DNA of 34,615 bases from Candidatus Uhrbacteria bacterium RIFCSPHIGHO2_01_FULL_63_20. Lineage in GTDB: Bacteria > Patescibacteriota > Patescibacteriia > UBA9934 > GWF2-40-263. Where the stretch lies: the NCBI GenBank assembly GCA_001791045.1, contig MGDT01000004.1:1-34615 (forward strand), given 5' to 3'. The position numbers and the translations under genes were made by a program. Under the pieces are notes generated by a model. That model was not told the DNA's origin, did not search any database, and worked only from the letters and a program-made list of their open reading frames with translations. Position 1 is the stretch's first letter, and each line of letters starts with the position of its first letter. Below, one piece after another: positions 23,338 to 31,208 of this stretch.

Positions 23338-25386
23338 CTAGCTCATGAGTCCTGATTTGATCTTCTCAAGCTCCGCTTTGGCCGCTTCCTCCTTTGGCGG
23401 CTCCACCTTCTCCTCCATCGCCTTTTCTGGCGCGACCTCAAGCTCTTCAAGCTCCTCTGGCTCCTTTTTCTCTCCCCCCCCCAACTGCTTCTCGAATTCC
23501 CGCTTGGCCGCCTCGATCTCAAGGAGCTGCGCCGGATTGGTGGTCACCACCTGGTCCTCGGTGTAGGAGGCCACCACCTTGATCGCCGCGTGCTTGGCCC
23601 CCGCGAAGAAGATCCCTTCGCCCACCCCGGACTCGAGCAGCAGGTATTTCTCCCCGTCGGTCAGGTTGAACGTCTTCTGGATGAGGTCCATCGCCGCGGG
23701 CGACTGCTTGAGCAACAGCTGCAGGGAGGAGTTGGTGACGATCGCCTGGCCGTAGGGAGAGCGCAGGAAGTCGTTCACGTCCTGCGTGATGGTGGTGACG
23801 CCGAGGAAGTACTTGCGGCAGCGCTTCACCAGCGCGAAGACGAACTTCGCCGAGTCGTCGTACTGCATGAGCCACCAGGCCTCGTCGATCACCAGGATGC
23901 GCTTCTTGCGGACGCTCCTCACCACGTTCCAGATGTAGTTCACGATGGAATACACGGCGACCGGGCGCAGCTCGTCTTCGAGGTCGCGCACCGAGAACAC
24001 CACCAGCTGGTTGTCCATCTCGACGGTGGTCGGGGAGTTCAACAGCCCGCCGAACGTCCCTTCGGTGTACTTCTTGAGCCGGGCCACCAGGTCCGCGGTC
24101 CCTTCCATCCCTTCCAGGATGTCCTGCAGGTCCTGCATGGTGGGCACTTCCACGGCGGAGAGGTCGAGCGTCTCGGCCGTGATGTCCTTCTTCGCGTACG
24201 TCTCGATGAGCGCGCGGTCGAGCAGCGAATCCTCTTCGGGCGTGAACCCCATCTTCCCGGCCTCGCCCAAGGGCTTCCCGATCATGATGCGCATGAGCCC
24301 TTTGATGGTGATGACCGCGCTCCGGATCACGTCCTCCACGCGCGTCCCTTCGCCCACCGCGCGCGGCAGGTCGAACGGGTTCACCTTGGCCGGGGAGGCG
24401 AGCGACACGTTGATGTAGGTGCCGCCCACGGCGTCGGAGAGGTGCTTGTACTCCATCTCCGGGTCGATCACGATCACGTCCACCCCCATCATGAGCGAGC
24501 GCAGGATCTCGAGCTTGATGGCGTAGCTCTTGCCCGCGCCGGAGGTGGCGAACACCACCGCGTTCGCGTTCTGCAGGCTGAAACGGTCGAACAGGATGAG
24601 CGAGTTGTTGTGCCGGTTGATGCCGTAGAGGATGCCGTTGTCGCTGGTCAGGTCGCTGCTGATGAACGGGAAGCTCGCCGCGATGGGCGAGGTGTTCATG
24701 TTGTAGGTGATCATCAGCTCGTCGTTGCCCAGCGGGATGGTGGAGTTGAACCCCTGCTCCGTCTGGTAGTAGCCGGCCTTGGAATAGATGAGCTTGCTCC
24801 CGAACATGGCCTCGATCTCCTGGCTCAAACGGTCGAGCTCCGTTTCGCTCGAGGCGTACAGCGTGATGTAGAAGGCGAACTGGAAGAAATGCTCGATCCC
24901 CTGGGTCAGCGCGTCGCGCAGCGCCTCGATGTCGCGCAACGCGGTCTCGCGCAGCGGGTCGCGCGGCGCCCCCTTCTCGGCGTCGCCCAGGATGCCGGCC
25001 TCGAGCACGCCCACCTTCTTCTGCAGCTGCTTGAGGATGATCTCGGCCTTGATCGGGTAGAAATACATCGAGATGTCGAACGTCTTGTTGAGGTTGATGA
25101 ACGGCGCCGACCAGCCCAGCCCGATGTGGCGCGGATAGGTGATGACGAAGATCGTGCGCACGAACACGCCCGAGAGCCTCAAGGTCGTCGGCGTCGTCTC
25201 GAACGAGGCCGGGCTGATGAGGTCGCGGACCGTGACCACGCCCTTGCGGTAGACGCGCTCCTCCTCGAGCGCGATCTTCTCGGCCGCAACGCGCGCCTCC
25301 TCGGCCTTGGGCTTTGGCGGCTCCTTGGGCGGCGCTTTGGGCGCGGGGGCGGCGCTTTTCGCGAGTTGTTCGAGTTCAATTGCCAT
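23338..25386 (-). CDS. virB4: VirB4-like type IV secretion ATPase
   Basis: This is a 682-residue motor ATPase. The N-terminal part (about 60-260) is the TraC/VirB4 structural domain, with Walker A FATSGAGKSYAIKLE at about residue 281. Walker B is RILVIDEAWWLMQ at about residue 498, followed by TTITQDVNDFL, which carries the VirB4 motif Q. The family pattern STIPLGNDELM...NNSLILFDRFSLQNAN is also clear. A charged Glu/Lys coil forms the C-terminus (about 625-682) and a Pro/Lys-rich segment the N-terminus. MAIELEQ at 25384-25386 is chosen because it follows the preceding stop as TGATATG. The extra codons further upstream overlap that gene. The upstream 228-residue gene probably supplies a second N-terminal-type domain. 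Confidence 0.95.
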   Translation of the reverse strand: MAIELEQLAKSAAPAPKAPPKEPPKPKAEEARVAAEKIALEEERVYRKGVVTVRDLISPASFETTPTTLRLSGVFVRTIFVITYPRHIGLGWSAPFINLNKTFDISMYFYPIKAEIILKQLQKKVGVLEAGILGDAEKGAPRDPLRETALRDIEALRDALTQGIEHFFQFAFYITLYASSETELDRLSQEIEAMFGSKLIYSKAGYYQTEQGFNSTIPLGNDELMITYNMNTSPIAASFPFISSDLTSDNGILYGINRHNNSLILFDRFSLQNANAVVFATSGAGKSYAIKLEILRSLMMGVDVIVIDPEMEYKHLSDAVGGTYINVSLASPAKVNPFDLPRAVGEGTRVEDVIRSAVITIKGLMRIMIGKPLGEAGKMGFTPEEDSLLDRALIETYAKKDITAETLDLSAVEVPTMQDLQDILEGMEGTADLVARLKKYTEGTFGGLLNSPTTVEMDNQLVVFSVRDLEDELRPVAVYSIVNYIWNVVRSVRKKRILVIDEAWWLMQYDDSAKFVFALVKRCRKYFLGVTTITQDVNDFLRSPYGQAIVTNSSLQLLLKQSPAAMDLIQKTFNLTDGEKYLLLESGVGEGIFFAGAKHAAIKVVASYTEDQVVTTNPAQLLEIEAAKREFEKQLGGGEKKEPEELEELEVAPEKAMEEKVEPPKEEAAKAELEKIKSGLMS

Positions 25387-25387
25387 A

Positions 25388-26074
25388 TCACGCCAGGTCG
25401 TCCGTCCGGATCTTCGCGAGATCATTGAGCTTCTCGCTGTCGAACAGGTCCGGGTTGTACGCGGTGTAATACACCTCGATGAGGCTTTGGGTGTCGAGGC
25501 GCACCGCGGAAAGGCTCATGCTCCCGAGCTGCCCCGAGATGATGTCCACCCGCCGCGCGAGCTGGTCGCGCCGGTCCGCGAGCTGCTTCTGGTTCAATTT
25601 CGCGGCCGCGACCGGCGACATCGCTTCGCCCAGGCGGGTGAAGAAGTTCTTGCGCTTGTTTGAGACCGGGTCGTAGGGCACCACCAGGTAGAACCGCTTC
25701 TGCATGATCTCGCCGAGCGTCACGAGCTCGGTCACGAACGTGCGGTAGTCGGCGATCTGCGCCTTCAGGAGATCGTTCGTCGACTTCTTCTGCTGCTCGT
25801 TGAGCTGCGCGATGTAGGCGTCGATGTTCATCTTGCGCGACTGGATGACGATCTGGATCGGGTATTCGAGCGCGTTCAGGAAGGTCATGTACGCCTGGAT
25901 GATCGCCTCCTGTTCCTCGCCGGACTTGAGCGCGAAGTTGATGCTGCTGATAAGCAACACCGCCCGGACGGTGCCGTCCTTCAGGATGACCATGTCGTCG
26001 CGGATCTCGGCGATGTCGAGGTACCGCTGCGTGGCCGGTCCGGGCTTTGGTTTTGCCAGCTTCTTGGATTGCAT
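25388..26074 (-). CDS. TraC/VirB4 N-terminal-domain-like protein of the secretion cluster
   Basis: The predicted protein has 228 residues, mostly alpha/beta with long helices and no membrane segment. It begins with a basic patch (MQSKKLAKPKPGPATQRYLD) and then the pattern IAEIRDDMVILKDGTVRAVLLISSINFALKSGEEQEAII. That pattern is typical of the N-terminal domain of TraC/VirB4-type proteins that precede the ATPase in Gram-positive and Patescibacteria systems. The gene immediately precedes virB4 with 1 bp between them, so the two are made in equal amounts. It probably docks the motor to the membrane channel. Confidence 0.82.
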   Translation of the reverse strand: MQSKKLAKPKPGPATQRYLDIAEIRDDMVILKDGTVRAVLLISSINFALKSGEEQEAIIQAYMTFLNALEYPIQIVIQSRKMNIDAYIAQLNEQQKKSTNDLLKAQIADYRTFVTELVTLGEIMQKRFYLVVPYDPVSNKRKNFFTRLGEAMSPVAAAKLNQKQLADRRDQLARRVDIISGQLGSMSLSAVRLDTQSLIEVYYTAYNPDLFDSEKLNDLAKIRTDDLA

Positions 26075-26080
26075 ATGGTT

Positions 26081-26151
26081 GAGTGCGTAGTGCGTAGATC
26101 GTAGTGCGTAGATGACTGTCCTACGTACTACTCCCTACGTACTACGCACTC
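26081..26151. repeat. Long imperfect inverted repeat between two secretion genes
   Basis: Arms of 31 bp at 26081-26111 and 26121-26151 match at 26 of 31 positions, with a 9-bp loop. Each arm is built from GTAGTGCGTAG- or GTAGTACGTAG-like subunits in tandem. The element fills the 80-bp gap between the PrgI-like gene and the TraC-like gene. In RNA it would form a very stable hairpin. There is no T-run, so an RNA-processing, attenuation or mobile-repeat role is more likely than a classical terminator. Confidence 0.85.
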
Positions 26152-26154
26152 CAT

Positions 26155-26583
26155 TCACTCCGGCTTATACACGCCGCCCGTGTTCACGACGAGGGAGAGC
26201 TCCGCGAGCTTGGACGCCGACACCGGGGCCTTGCGCGCCGGCGGCGGAGGCGGAGGCGGCGTCACGTCCTTCATGAGGTCCTTGATCTCGGCGGTCGTGA
26301 GCGACTTGTCCCACACCCGCAGCTGCGGCTTCCGGAAGGTCTGGGTCAGGTTCAAGATGAAATAATGGAACGGCTGTCCGTTGATGCGCACGAAGGCGAC
26401 CACCCCGCCCACGATGATGATCGGCACGCCCAGGAGCAGGAACCAGATGAACGGCACGAGCTTGTAGAGCACCGCGACCGTGAGGAACGCGACGAGCATG
26501 ATGATGAACTGGCGCGCCGTGACCGGCCCCAGGATCTTGTCTTCCGCGTCGATGAACTGTGGCACGACGAACTGTTCTGGCAC
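26155..26583 (-). CDS. PrgI family protein
   Basis: This is a small membrane protein of 142 residues found next to virB4 in Gram-positive and Patescibacteria secretion and conjugation clusters. VVPQFIDAEDKILGPVTARQ is the family opening. Two closely packed membrane helices follow (about residues 25-45 and 47-67, FIIMLVAFLTVAVLYKLVPF and LLGVPIIIVGGVVAFVRING), then QPFHYFILNLTQTFRKPQLRVW. A proline run (PPPPPPP) leads to a short cytoplasmic tail. The start is GTG at 26581-26583. It is a part of the inner-membrane platform. Confidence 0.9.
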   Translation of the reverse strand: MPEQFVVPQFIDAEDKILGPVTARQFIIMLVAFLTVAVLYKLVPFIWFLLLGVPIIIVGGVVAFVRINGQPFHYFILNLTQTFRKPQLRVWDKSLTTAEIKDLMKDVTPPPPPPPARKAPVSASKLAELSLVVNTGGVYKPE

Positions 26584-26597
26584 AACGCTTCATTGTA

Positions 26598-28406
26598 TCA
26601 AAATCTGAGCTCCGCGTTGAGTTTGGGGATCACCGCGAGCTCTTCGGAGGTAAACAGGCCCGGATCGGAACGCCTGCGCTCCTCGGCCACCTGCGTGATG
26701 CTCTTCCCCGTGGCAAGCGCCTCCTGCGAGAGCGTCACATACAGCCGGTTCACCGGGGATTCGCGCCAGGCCTTCACCGCGGCGATCTTCTGGTCGTAGC
26801 CCTGGTCCTCGAGCAGCGCCACCTTGGCTCGCACCTTGCGGGCGGCATCGGCGGGGTCCTTCCCCAACCGGCGGAAATCGGCGAGCGTCATCACGCGAAG
26901 CTCGTCCACGGGTCCGGCGAGGCGTTGCGCGAAGCGGACGTCTTCCACCCTCGGACGGCCGGGAGCGGACGGGACCGTGGAGGCGGACATGCGCGCGACG
27001 GAGGCGGCGCGCATGGCGTCGGGTCCCACGCTCGGGACCGACGCGTCTGCCTGGCCCGTGATCTCGGCGTAACGCTTGGCAAGCGCCGCGTCCTCGTCCT
27101 TGCGCCGCGTGATCTCACGCTGGCGTCTTTCGTCCGCTTCCTTGGCCACGAACGCCTTCCGGTCCTTCGAGGCTCCCAGGTCCAAGGCGTCCTGCCGTCG
27201 CGACACCAGCTTCTCAAGCGCCTCCACGACGTTCGCGAGCTTCGCGCCCGTGACGCCGAGCCCGCCCTTCTCCACCGGCTGCTCAAGGAGCGCGCGCGTC
27301 TCGAACGCGTCGCGCACGTCGCGCACGCGTGCGTCCACGGCGAGCGCGAACCGCTTTTGCAGGTCCGGCGAGGCGAACGTGAGTCCGACCGTCTGCGCCA
27401 CGGACGCGGCGATCTGGCCAGGTTCCAAGATGGCCCCGGTCCCGGCGGGAGGGATGTTCTTTTTCGAGGCGATCCCGACCGCTTCCTGTTCATCCTCGTC
27501 GGTGGGCGCGTCCACGACTTTGCCGGCGATGGGTTTGGGGACGGGTTTCGGAGGGGGAGCGAGCCGCGGCGCGCTACCTCCCCCTAGATTAGGGGGAGTA
27601 TGAGGGGGTACCGCGGGAGTCGGAGGGGGTACGCGCGGCGCGGGTTTGGGCGCGGGAGAAGGAACGGGTTTTAAAGGTTGTAAGGGTAGTAAGGGTAGTA
27701 AGGGTAGTAAGGGTGGTGGAACAGCCGGCTTTGCTGCCGACTGACCTTCACCCTTCAAACCCTTCTCCCCCTTATCACCCTTATCCCCTTTCTCTTCCCC
27801 GAAACTCAGCTTCACGAATGCCAGGCGATCGGCGAGCGCGGACACGAGGCCCATCGCCTCCATCTCGTTCATGTCGAGCCCTCCCACCTTGCTGGGCCTG
27901 CTCATCATCATCGCGGCCTCGGATTGGTCGCGTACTCCTTTCACGAATGAGACGAGCACGAACTCCAGCCGCTTCTGCAACACGTCGCTTGGAAGCTGTG
28001 CCTTCCGTTCCGCCAGGAATCCTGACACGAACGCCTCGGCCGTGACCTGCGGGAGCACCACCTTGGTCTCCCCTTTCACGGCCCCCACGTCCCCGCCCCA
28101 CAGCGACACCTGGCCCGCGACGTCTCCGACCACGCCGGCGACCGGGAGCAGCCTATGGAGCGCGAGCTCCGAAGCGGCCGCCTTGGCTTTGTCTTCGCTC
28201 ACCCCGATGTTTTTGAGCGCGAGAGGGAGATCGGCGAGCGCGACCGAGCCCAAGACGACCGCATCCACCAGATTCGAGACCAGCTGCGGGTCGTTGATGC
28301 CGTGGCGCGTGGCGTAGTCGCCGGCGAATTCGAATCCTGGGAGGTCGCCCAAGAATTCGACCACTTCGTCGGGAAGATCCGCGTACGTTTTCACTCCCTG
28401 TGCCAT
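26598..28406 (-). CDS. Proline-rich two-domain protein of the secretion cluster, unknown function
   Basis: The predicted protein has 602 residues and no membrane helix. An N-terminal helical domain (about 1-205) is followed by a low-complexity hinge. The hinge starts with a collagen-like run (GDKGDKGEKGLKGEG, about 206-224), then LLP repeats and a long proline-rich stretch (about 230-300). A C-terminal helical domain follows (about 330-602), with RVRDVRDAFETRALL, a charged coiled coil (KEADERRQREITRRKDED) and DELRVMTLADFRRLG. I do not recognise a named family. The ATG at 28404-28406 is preceded by AAGGAGGT almost without spacing, which is odd. It sits between the VirB6-like gene and prgI, so a role as a cytoplasmic secretion factor or substrate adaptor is inferred. 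Confidence 0.8.
   Translation of the reverse strand: MAQGVKTYADLPDEVVEFLGDLPGFEFAGDYATRHGINDPQLVSNLVDAVVLGSVALADLPLALKNIGVSEDKAKAAASELALHRLLPVAGVVGDVAGQVSLWGGDVGAVKGETKVVLPQVTAEAFVSGFLAERKAQLPSDVLQKRLEFVLVSFVKGVRDQSEAAMMMSRPSKVGGLDMNEMEAMGLVSALADRLAFVKLSFGEEKGDKGDKGEKGLKGEGQSAAKPAVPPPLLPLLPLLPLQPLKPVPSPAPKPAPRVPPPTPAVPPHTPPNLGGGSAPRLAPPPKPVPKPIAGKVVDAPTDEDEQEAVGIASKKNIPPAGTGAILEPGQIAASVAQTVGLTFASPDLQKRFALAVDARVRDVRDAFETRALLEQPVEKGGLGVTGAKLANVVEALEKLVSRRQDALDLGASKDRKAFVAKEADERRQREITRRKDEDAALAKRYAEITGQADASVPSVGPDAMRAASVARMSASTVPSAPGRPRVEDVRFAQRLAGPVDELRVMTLADFRRLGKDPADAARKVRAKVALLEDQGYDQKIAAVKAWRESPVNRLYVTLSQEALATGKSITQVAEERRRSDPGLFTSEELAVIPKLNAELRF
27578..27598. repeat. Short perfect palindrome in the proline hinge
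   Basis: CTCCCCCTA (27578-27586), then GAT, then TAGGGGGAG (27590-27598). It is read in frame on the minus strand as part of TPPNLGGGS. Palindromes of this CCCCCTA/TAGGGGG form recur as dispersed repeats in other bacteria, so this one may have been inserted rather than evolved in place. Confidence 0.7.
27673..27717. repeat. AAGGGTAGT nonamer array in the proline hinge
   Basis: Four near-identical nonamers lie at 27682-27717 (three AAGGGTAGT, one AAGGGTGGT), preceded by a degenerate copy at 27673-27681. Nine bases keep the frame, and on the minus strand each unit reads as Leu-Leu-Pro or a variant. Confidence 0.88.
27747..27796. repeat. AAGGG-type repeat, opposite orientation, encoding a collagen-like run
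   Basis: On the minus strand this is a series of AAGGG-led units (AAGGGTGAT, AAGGGGGAG, AAGGGTTTG, AAGGGTGAA) translated as Gly-x-Lys triplets. The same units occur at 1021-1053. It lies 30 bp from the array at 27673-27717 but in inverted orientation, so the two could pair in the mRNA. Confidence 0.75.
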
Positions 28407-28423
28407 ACCTCCTTACCCGCGGC

Positions 28424-31117
28424 TTATGCGGACGTTCCGCCTCGGCTACGATCTTCGGCTTCTTTCACCGATTGCGCGACCCGTTGCTCATTGGCTACCG
28501 CGCGGACGTTTTCCAATTCCTCCCGAAGCGCGTCGCGACGAGTGCTTGCCTCGCGGATACGCGCGCGAGCGGCCGCCTGGTCGTTCCTCCATCGATCCAG
28601 CATGTCGACATCCGCCAGTCCCTCCTTCGTCTGCTCCTGTTGGATCTGCGCCGTGAGGCGGTTCAGGTCCTCGTTGAGCGTCTGGGCCTCGCGCGCCAAG
28701 GCGTCGTCCTGCGCCGTGAGTTCGGCCAATCGCCCCTCGACGCCGCTCGTGCCTCCGGGCGCCCCTGATCCGCGCGCACGCCCGGCTTCGGCGTCAAACC
28801 ACTTGCTCAATCCGCGCGCCTCTTCCGTGCCCGCGTTCAACACCGCCGTGCGGGCGTTCCCCAGCGCGGACTCGAGCCTCGCGCGTTCTTCGGCGGAGCC
28901 CTTCTTGTACTTGGTCAGGATCTTGTTGAGCCCGTCCTTGCCGAGCGCGGTCGTGATGGCGCCCGAGGTGCCGGCCGACATCGTCTCCGGCTTGAAGTTC
29001 CCGAGCGCGAGCGGGTTCTCCTTCACGAACTTCTCGAAATCCGCCGGGTTCGTGATCGCGTTTGACTTCACGTCGAAGCCGATCCCCTTCATCGCCGCCT
29101 CGTAGACGGGCCTGTCATCGAGCTTGGCTCGGATCTCCGGAATCTCGCTCTTCAGGATCTTCTGCGCGATCTTCTCGCCTCCGGGCTTGTTGAGCATCTC
29201 GGCCGTCACGTGCGGGGCCAGCTCCTTGATGTCCTGCTTGGCAAGCTCGTCGGGCGACATCTTGGAGAACAGGCCCGACAGTCCCTTGTCGAACGCGTCG
29301 AACTTCTTGCCGCCCGCGCGACCCTGGACGAACGCCTCGTAGAGCGACTGGCGCGTACCGTCCTCCTTCGCGAATCCGGAGTCGAGCCCCTTGAGCTGGT
29401 CCTCGAACTGCTTCTTCGCCGCCTCGTCGCTCCCGATCGTCCCGAACGCGCGTTCGTCCATGGCCTTGAGGTCCTCGACGGACGTGATCGAAGAGAAGTC
29501 CTTGGTGACGTCCGGCCGCAGCGCCTTGAGCTGCTTCAGGTTCCCGGAGAGGTCCTTGTCCCCCTTGAACTTTGCTTCCATCTCCTTGCCGCCCAACCCA
29601 TCGTGGAGCGTGGAGAACGTGCCGGCCTGGTCGAGCGCCTTGCGCGCGTCCTTGTCGCCCACGAGTTCGGCATACAGCGCCTGGCCCTGCTGTTTCTCGC
29701 GACCCGACAGCTGCTCGCCCTTCTTCATCTTCTCGCCCATGGCGAGCAGCGCCGCGGTCTTCGCCTCCTTGCTGAAATCCCCGAACGGCGCGGCCGCGGT
29801 CTTGGCGGATTCGGTGATCTTGCCCTGCAACGCCTCGGCCTTGGCGAGCGTCTTGGCGCGATCCAACGGGCTCGCCTGGGTGGCCGCCTTGGTACGCAAC
29901 GCCTCGAGCTGGGCCTGGCGGCGGTTCTGGATGAGGTCGCTGCCGCCCACGCGCCCGGCGACCGCGCCGGCCGCCTTGCCGCCGCCCTTGAGCGCGAGCC
30001 GACCGCCCTTCGCCGCGCCCGCGAGGCCCAATCCGCCCAAACCCAGTGCCACGGCCTTGCCCGCGCCCTCTCCCTTCTTCAGCAAGCCGCTCACCATGCC
30101 CGAGGCGCCGCCGCAGAATTCGCTCGCGGCCTGGAATCCGGCATAGATCATGGCCATCGCGATGACGAAAGTCATGAGGTGCACGGGCTCGAACAGCTCG
30201 ATCGGGATGTCCCCGACCTTTTCCGCCGTGCTGAATTTCTCCAGTCCCTTGCTGGCGGCAAGGTTCCCGGCCCCGGCCACGGTGAGCGTGAGCCACAGGA
30301 AGAAGGTGAGGATGGGTCCCACGGCCACGGCGCAAGTGAACTGCTTCCACCAATCCTCGTACGCGTGGCTGCTCGTGACGCCGCGCGCGCCTCCGATGAA
30401 CCAGGTGAGCGGGGCGATGGTGATGAGCACCCACAGCCACACGACGCGCCAGACGAGGATGGCGAGCAGGATGAGGACGGTGACGAACACCCAGACGGAC
30501 GCGACGAGCGCGGCGGCGGATCCCAGGAACAAGTCGAAGGTCTGCAGCGTGCTGTCCTGCGAGACGTTCATGGAGGAAATGGCAAACAGCTGGAGGAAAT
30601 TCCCCGCCATCACCGCCTGCAGCGCGTTCGCGAAGGTGAGCATGATCACCTGCCCCGCGTCGATCAGGATCCCGCAGATGGTCTTGGAGAAATTGATCAC
30701 GATCGCGAACAGGAGGAGCCGGGGCACCTGCTGGCGCCAGTCGAAGCGGTGGCTTCCGAAGATGGTGAACAGCGCGATCACGATGAGCACCACCACGAAG
30801 AACATGTTGACCGTGTCGCGCACGATCGCCCAGCCCGCGCTCACCACCGGGGAGTCGGTGAACCCGTTGTACGACATGATCATGATCGTGAACTGGAGCA
30901 AGGCGGCGGTGATCGAGTTCACGAGGCCCGTGATCCATGCGAGGAAGTTCGCGAGCATCAGGAACAGGGAATCGATCACGCTGGGGTCTTGCGTCCCCAA
31001 TGTCGTAGGCGGCTGTTCGACCGCGAACGCGGCGAGCGGGACGCCGGCGCCAAGGACAGCAAAAAACCCAATCAGGGCCGAACGGATACGCAAGAATGGC
31101 TGCCTCCGAAGCCGCAT
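28424..31117 (-). CDS. VirB6/TrbL-like polytopic secretion channel protein with long C-terminal domain
   Basis: The predicted protein has 897 residues. A signal-like helix (about residues 12-32) and about seven further membrane helices fill the first ~350 residues, including LLQFTIMIMSYNGF, MFFVVVLIVIALFTIFGSH and VWVFVTVLILLAILVWRVVWLWVLITIAPLTWF. This arrangement and the loop around VPRLLLFAIVINFSKTICGI fit VirB6/TrbL-type channel proteins of Patescibacteria. The rest (about 360-897) is a cytoplasmic or extracellular helical, Lys/Ala/Glu-rich domain ending in a coiled coil (about 800-880). ATG at 31115-31117 lies only a few bases after the predicted transcription start. TTG at 31091-31093, with GGAGG 9 bp upstream, is a plausible alternative (protein starting at codon 9). 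It heads the secretion operon. Confidence 0.87.
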   Translation of the reverse strand: MRLRRQPFLRIRSALIGFFAVLGAGVPLAAFAVEQPPTTLGTQDPSVIDSLFLMLANFLAWITGLVNSITAALLQFTIMIMSYNGFTDSPVVSAGWAIVRDTVNMFFVVVLIVIALFTIFGSHRFDWRQQVPRLLLFAIVINFSKTICGILIDAGQVIMLTFANALQAVMAGNFLQLFAISSMNVSQDSTLQTFDLFLGSAAALVASVWVFVTVLILLAILVWRVVWLWVLITIAPLTWFIGGARGVTSSHAYEDWWKQFTCAVAVGPILTFFLWLTLTVAGAGNLAASKGLEKFSTAEKVGDIPIELFEPVHLMTFVIAMAMIYAGFQAASEFCGGASGMVSGLLKKGEGAGKAVALGLGGLGLAGAAKGGRLALKGGGKAAGAVAGRVGGSDLIQNRRQAQLEALRTKAATQASPLDRAKTLAKAEALQGKITESAKTAAAPFGDFSKEAKTAALLAMGEKMKKGEQLSGREKQQGQALYAELVGDKDARKALDQAGTFSTLHDGLGGKEMEAKFKGDKDLSGNLKQLKALRPDVTKDFSSITSVEDLKAMDERAFGTIGSDEAAKKQFEDQLKGLDSGFAKEDGTRQSLYEAFVQGRAGGKKFDAFDKGLSGLFSKMSPDELAKQDIKELAPHVTAEMLNKPGGEKIAQKILKSEIPEIRAKLDDRPVYEAAMKGIGFDVKSNAITNPADFEKFVKENPLALGNFKPETMSAGTSGAITTALGKDGLNKILTKYKKGSAEERARLESALGNARTAVLNAGTEEARGLSKWFDAEAGRARGSGAPGGTSGVEGRLAELTAQDDALAREAQTLNEDLNRLTAQIQQEQTKEGLADVDMLDRWRNDQAAARARIREASTRRDALREELENVRAVANEQRVAQSVKEAEDRSRGGTSA

Positions 31118-31127
31118 AACTTGGGGA

Positions 31128-31133
31128 AGTATA
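31128..31133 (-). promoter_or_regulatory. Predicted -10 box (TATACT) for the secretion operon
   Basis: TATACT on the minus strand lies 11 bp before the VirB6-like ATG, after a terminator, in the only gap that could hold the operon promoter. No convincing -35 hexamer is seen. With initiation near 31121, the ATG at 31117 would be almost leaderless, while the TTG at 31093 would have a leader with a ribosome-binding site. Confidence 0.4.
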
Positions 31134-31171
31134 GCACGGAAATGATGCGAAGGCTTGGGGAAAACCGGCCA

Positions 31172-31202
31172 AAAGAAAAACCCCGGGCAAGGCGCCCAGG
31201 GC
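31172..31202 (-). terminator. Intrinsic terminator after the M23-like lipoprotein gene
   Basis: On the minus strand CCCTGGGC and GCCCGGGG form a GC-rich stem with one G-T pair around a short loop. TTTTTCTTTT follows. It begins about 7 bp after the lipoprotein stop, isolating that gene from the secretion operon. Confidence 0.85.
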
Positions 31203-31208
31203 CGTGGT

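Noticed and set aside
23590-25428. A 612-codon plus-strand frame opposite virB4
   Set aside because: It mirrors the VirB4-like gene, has no domain, and has the His/Arg/Asp bias of an antisense frame.
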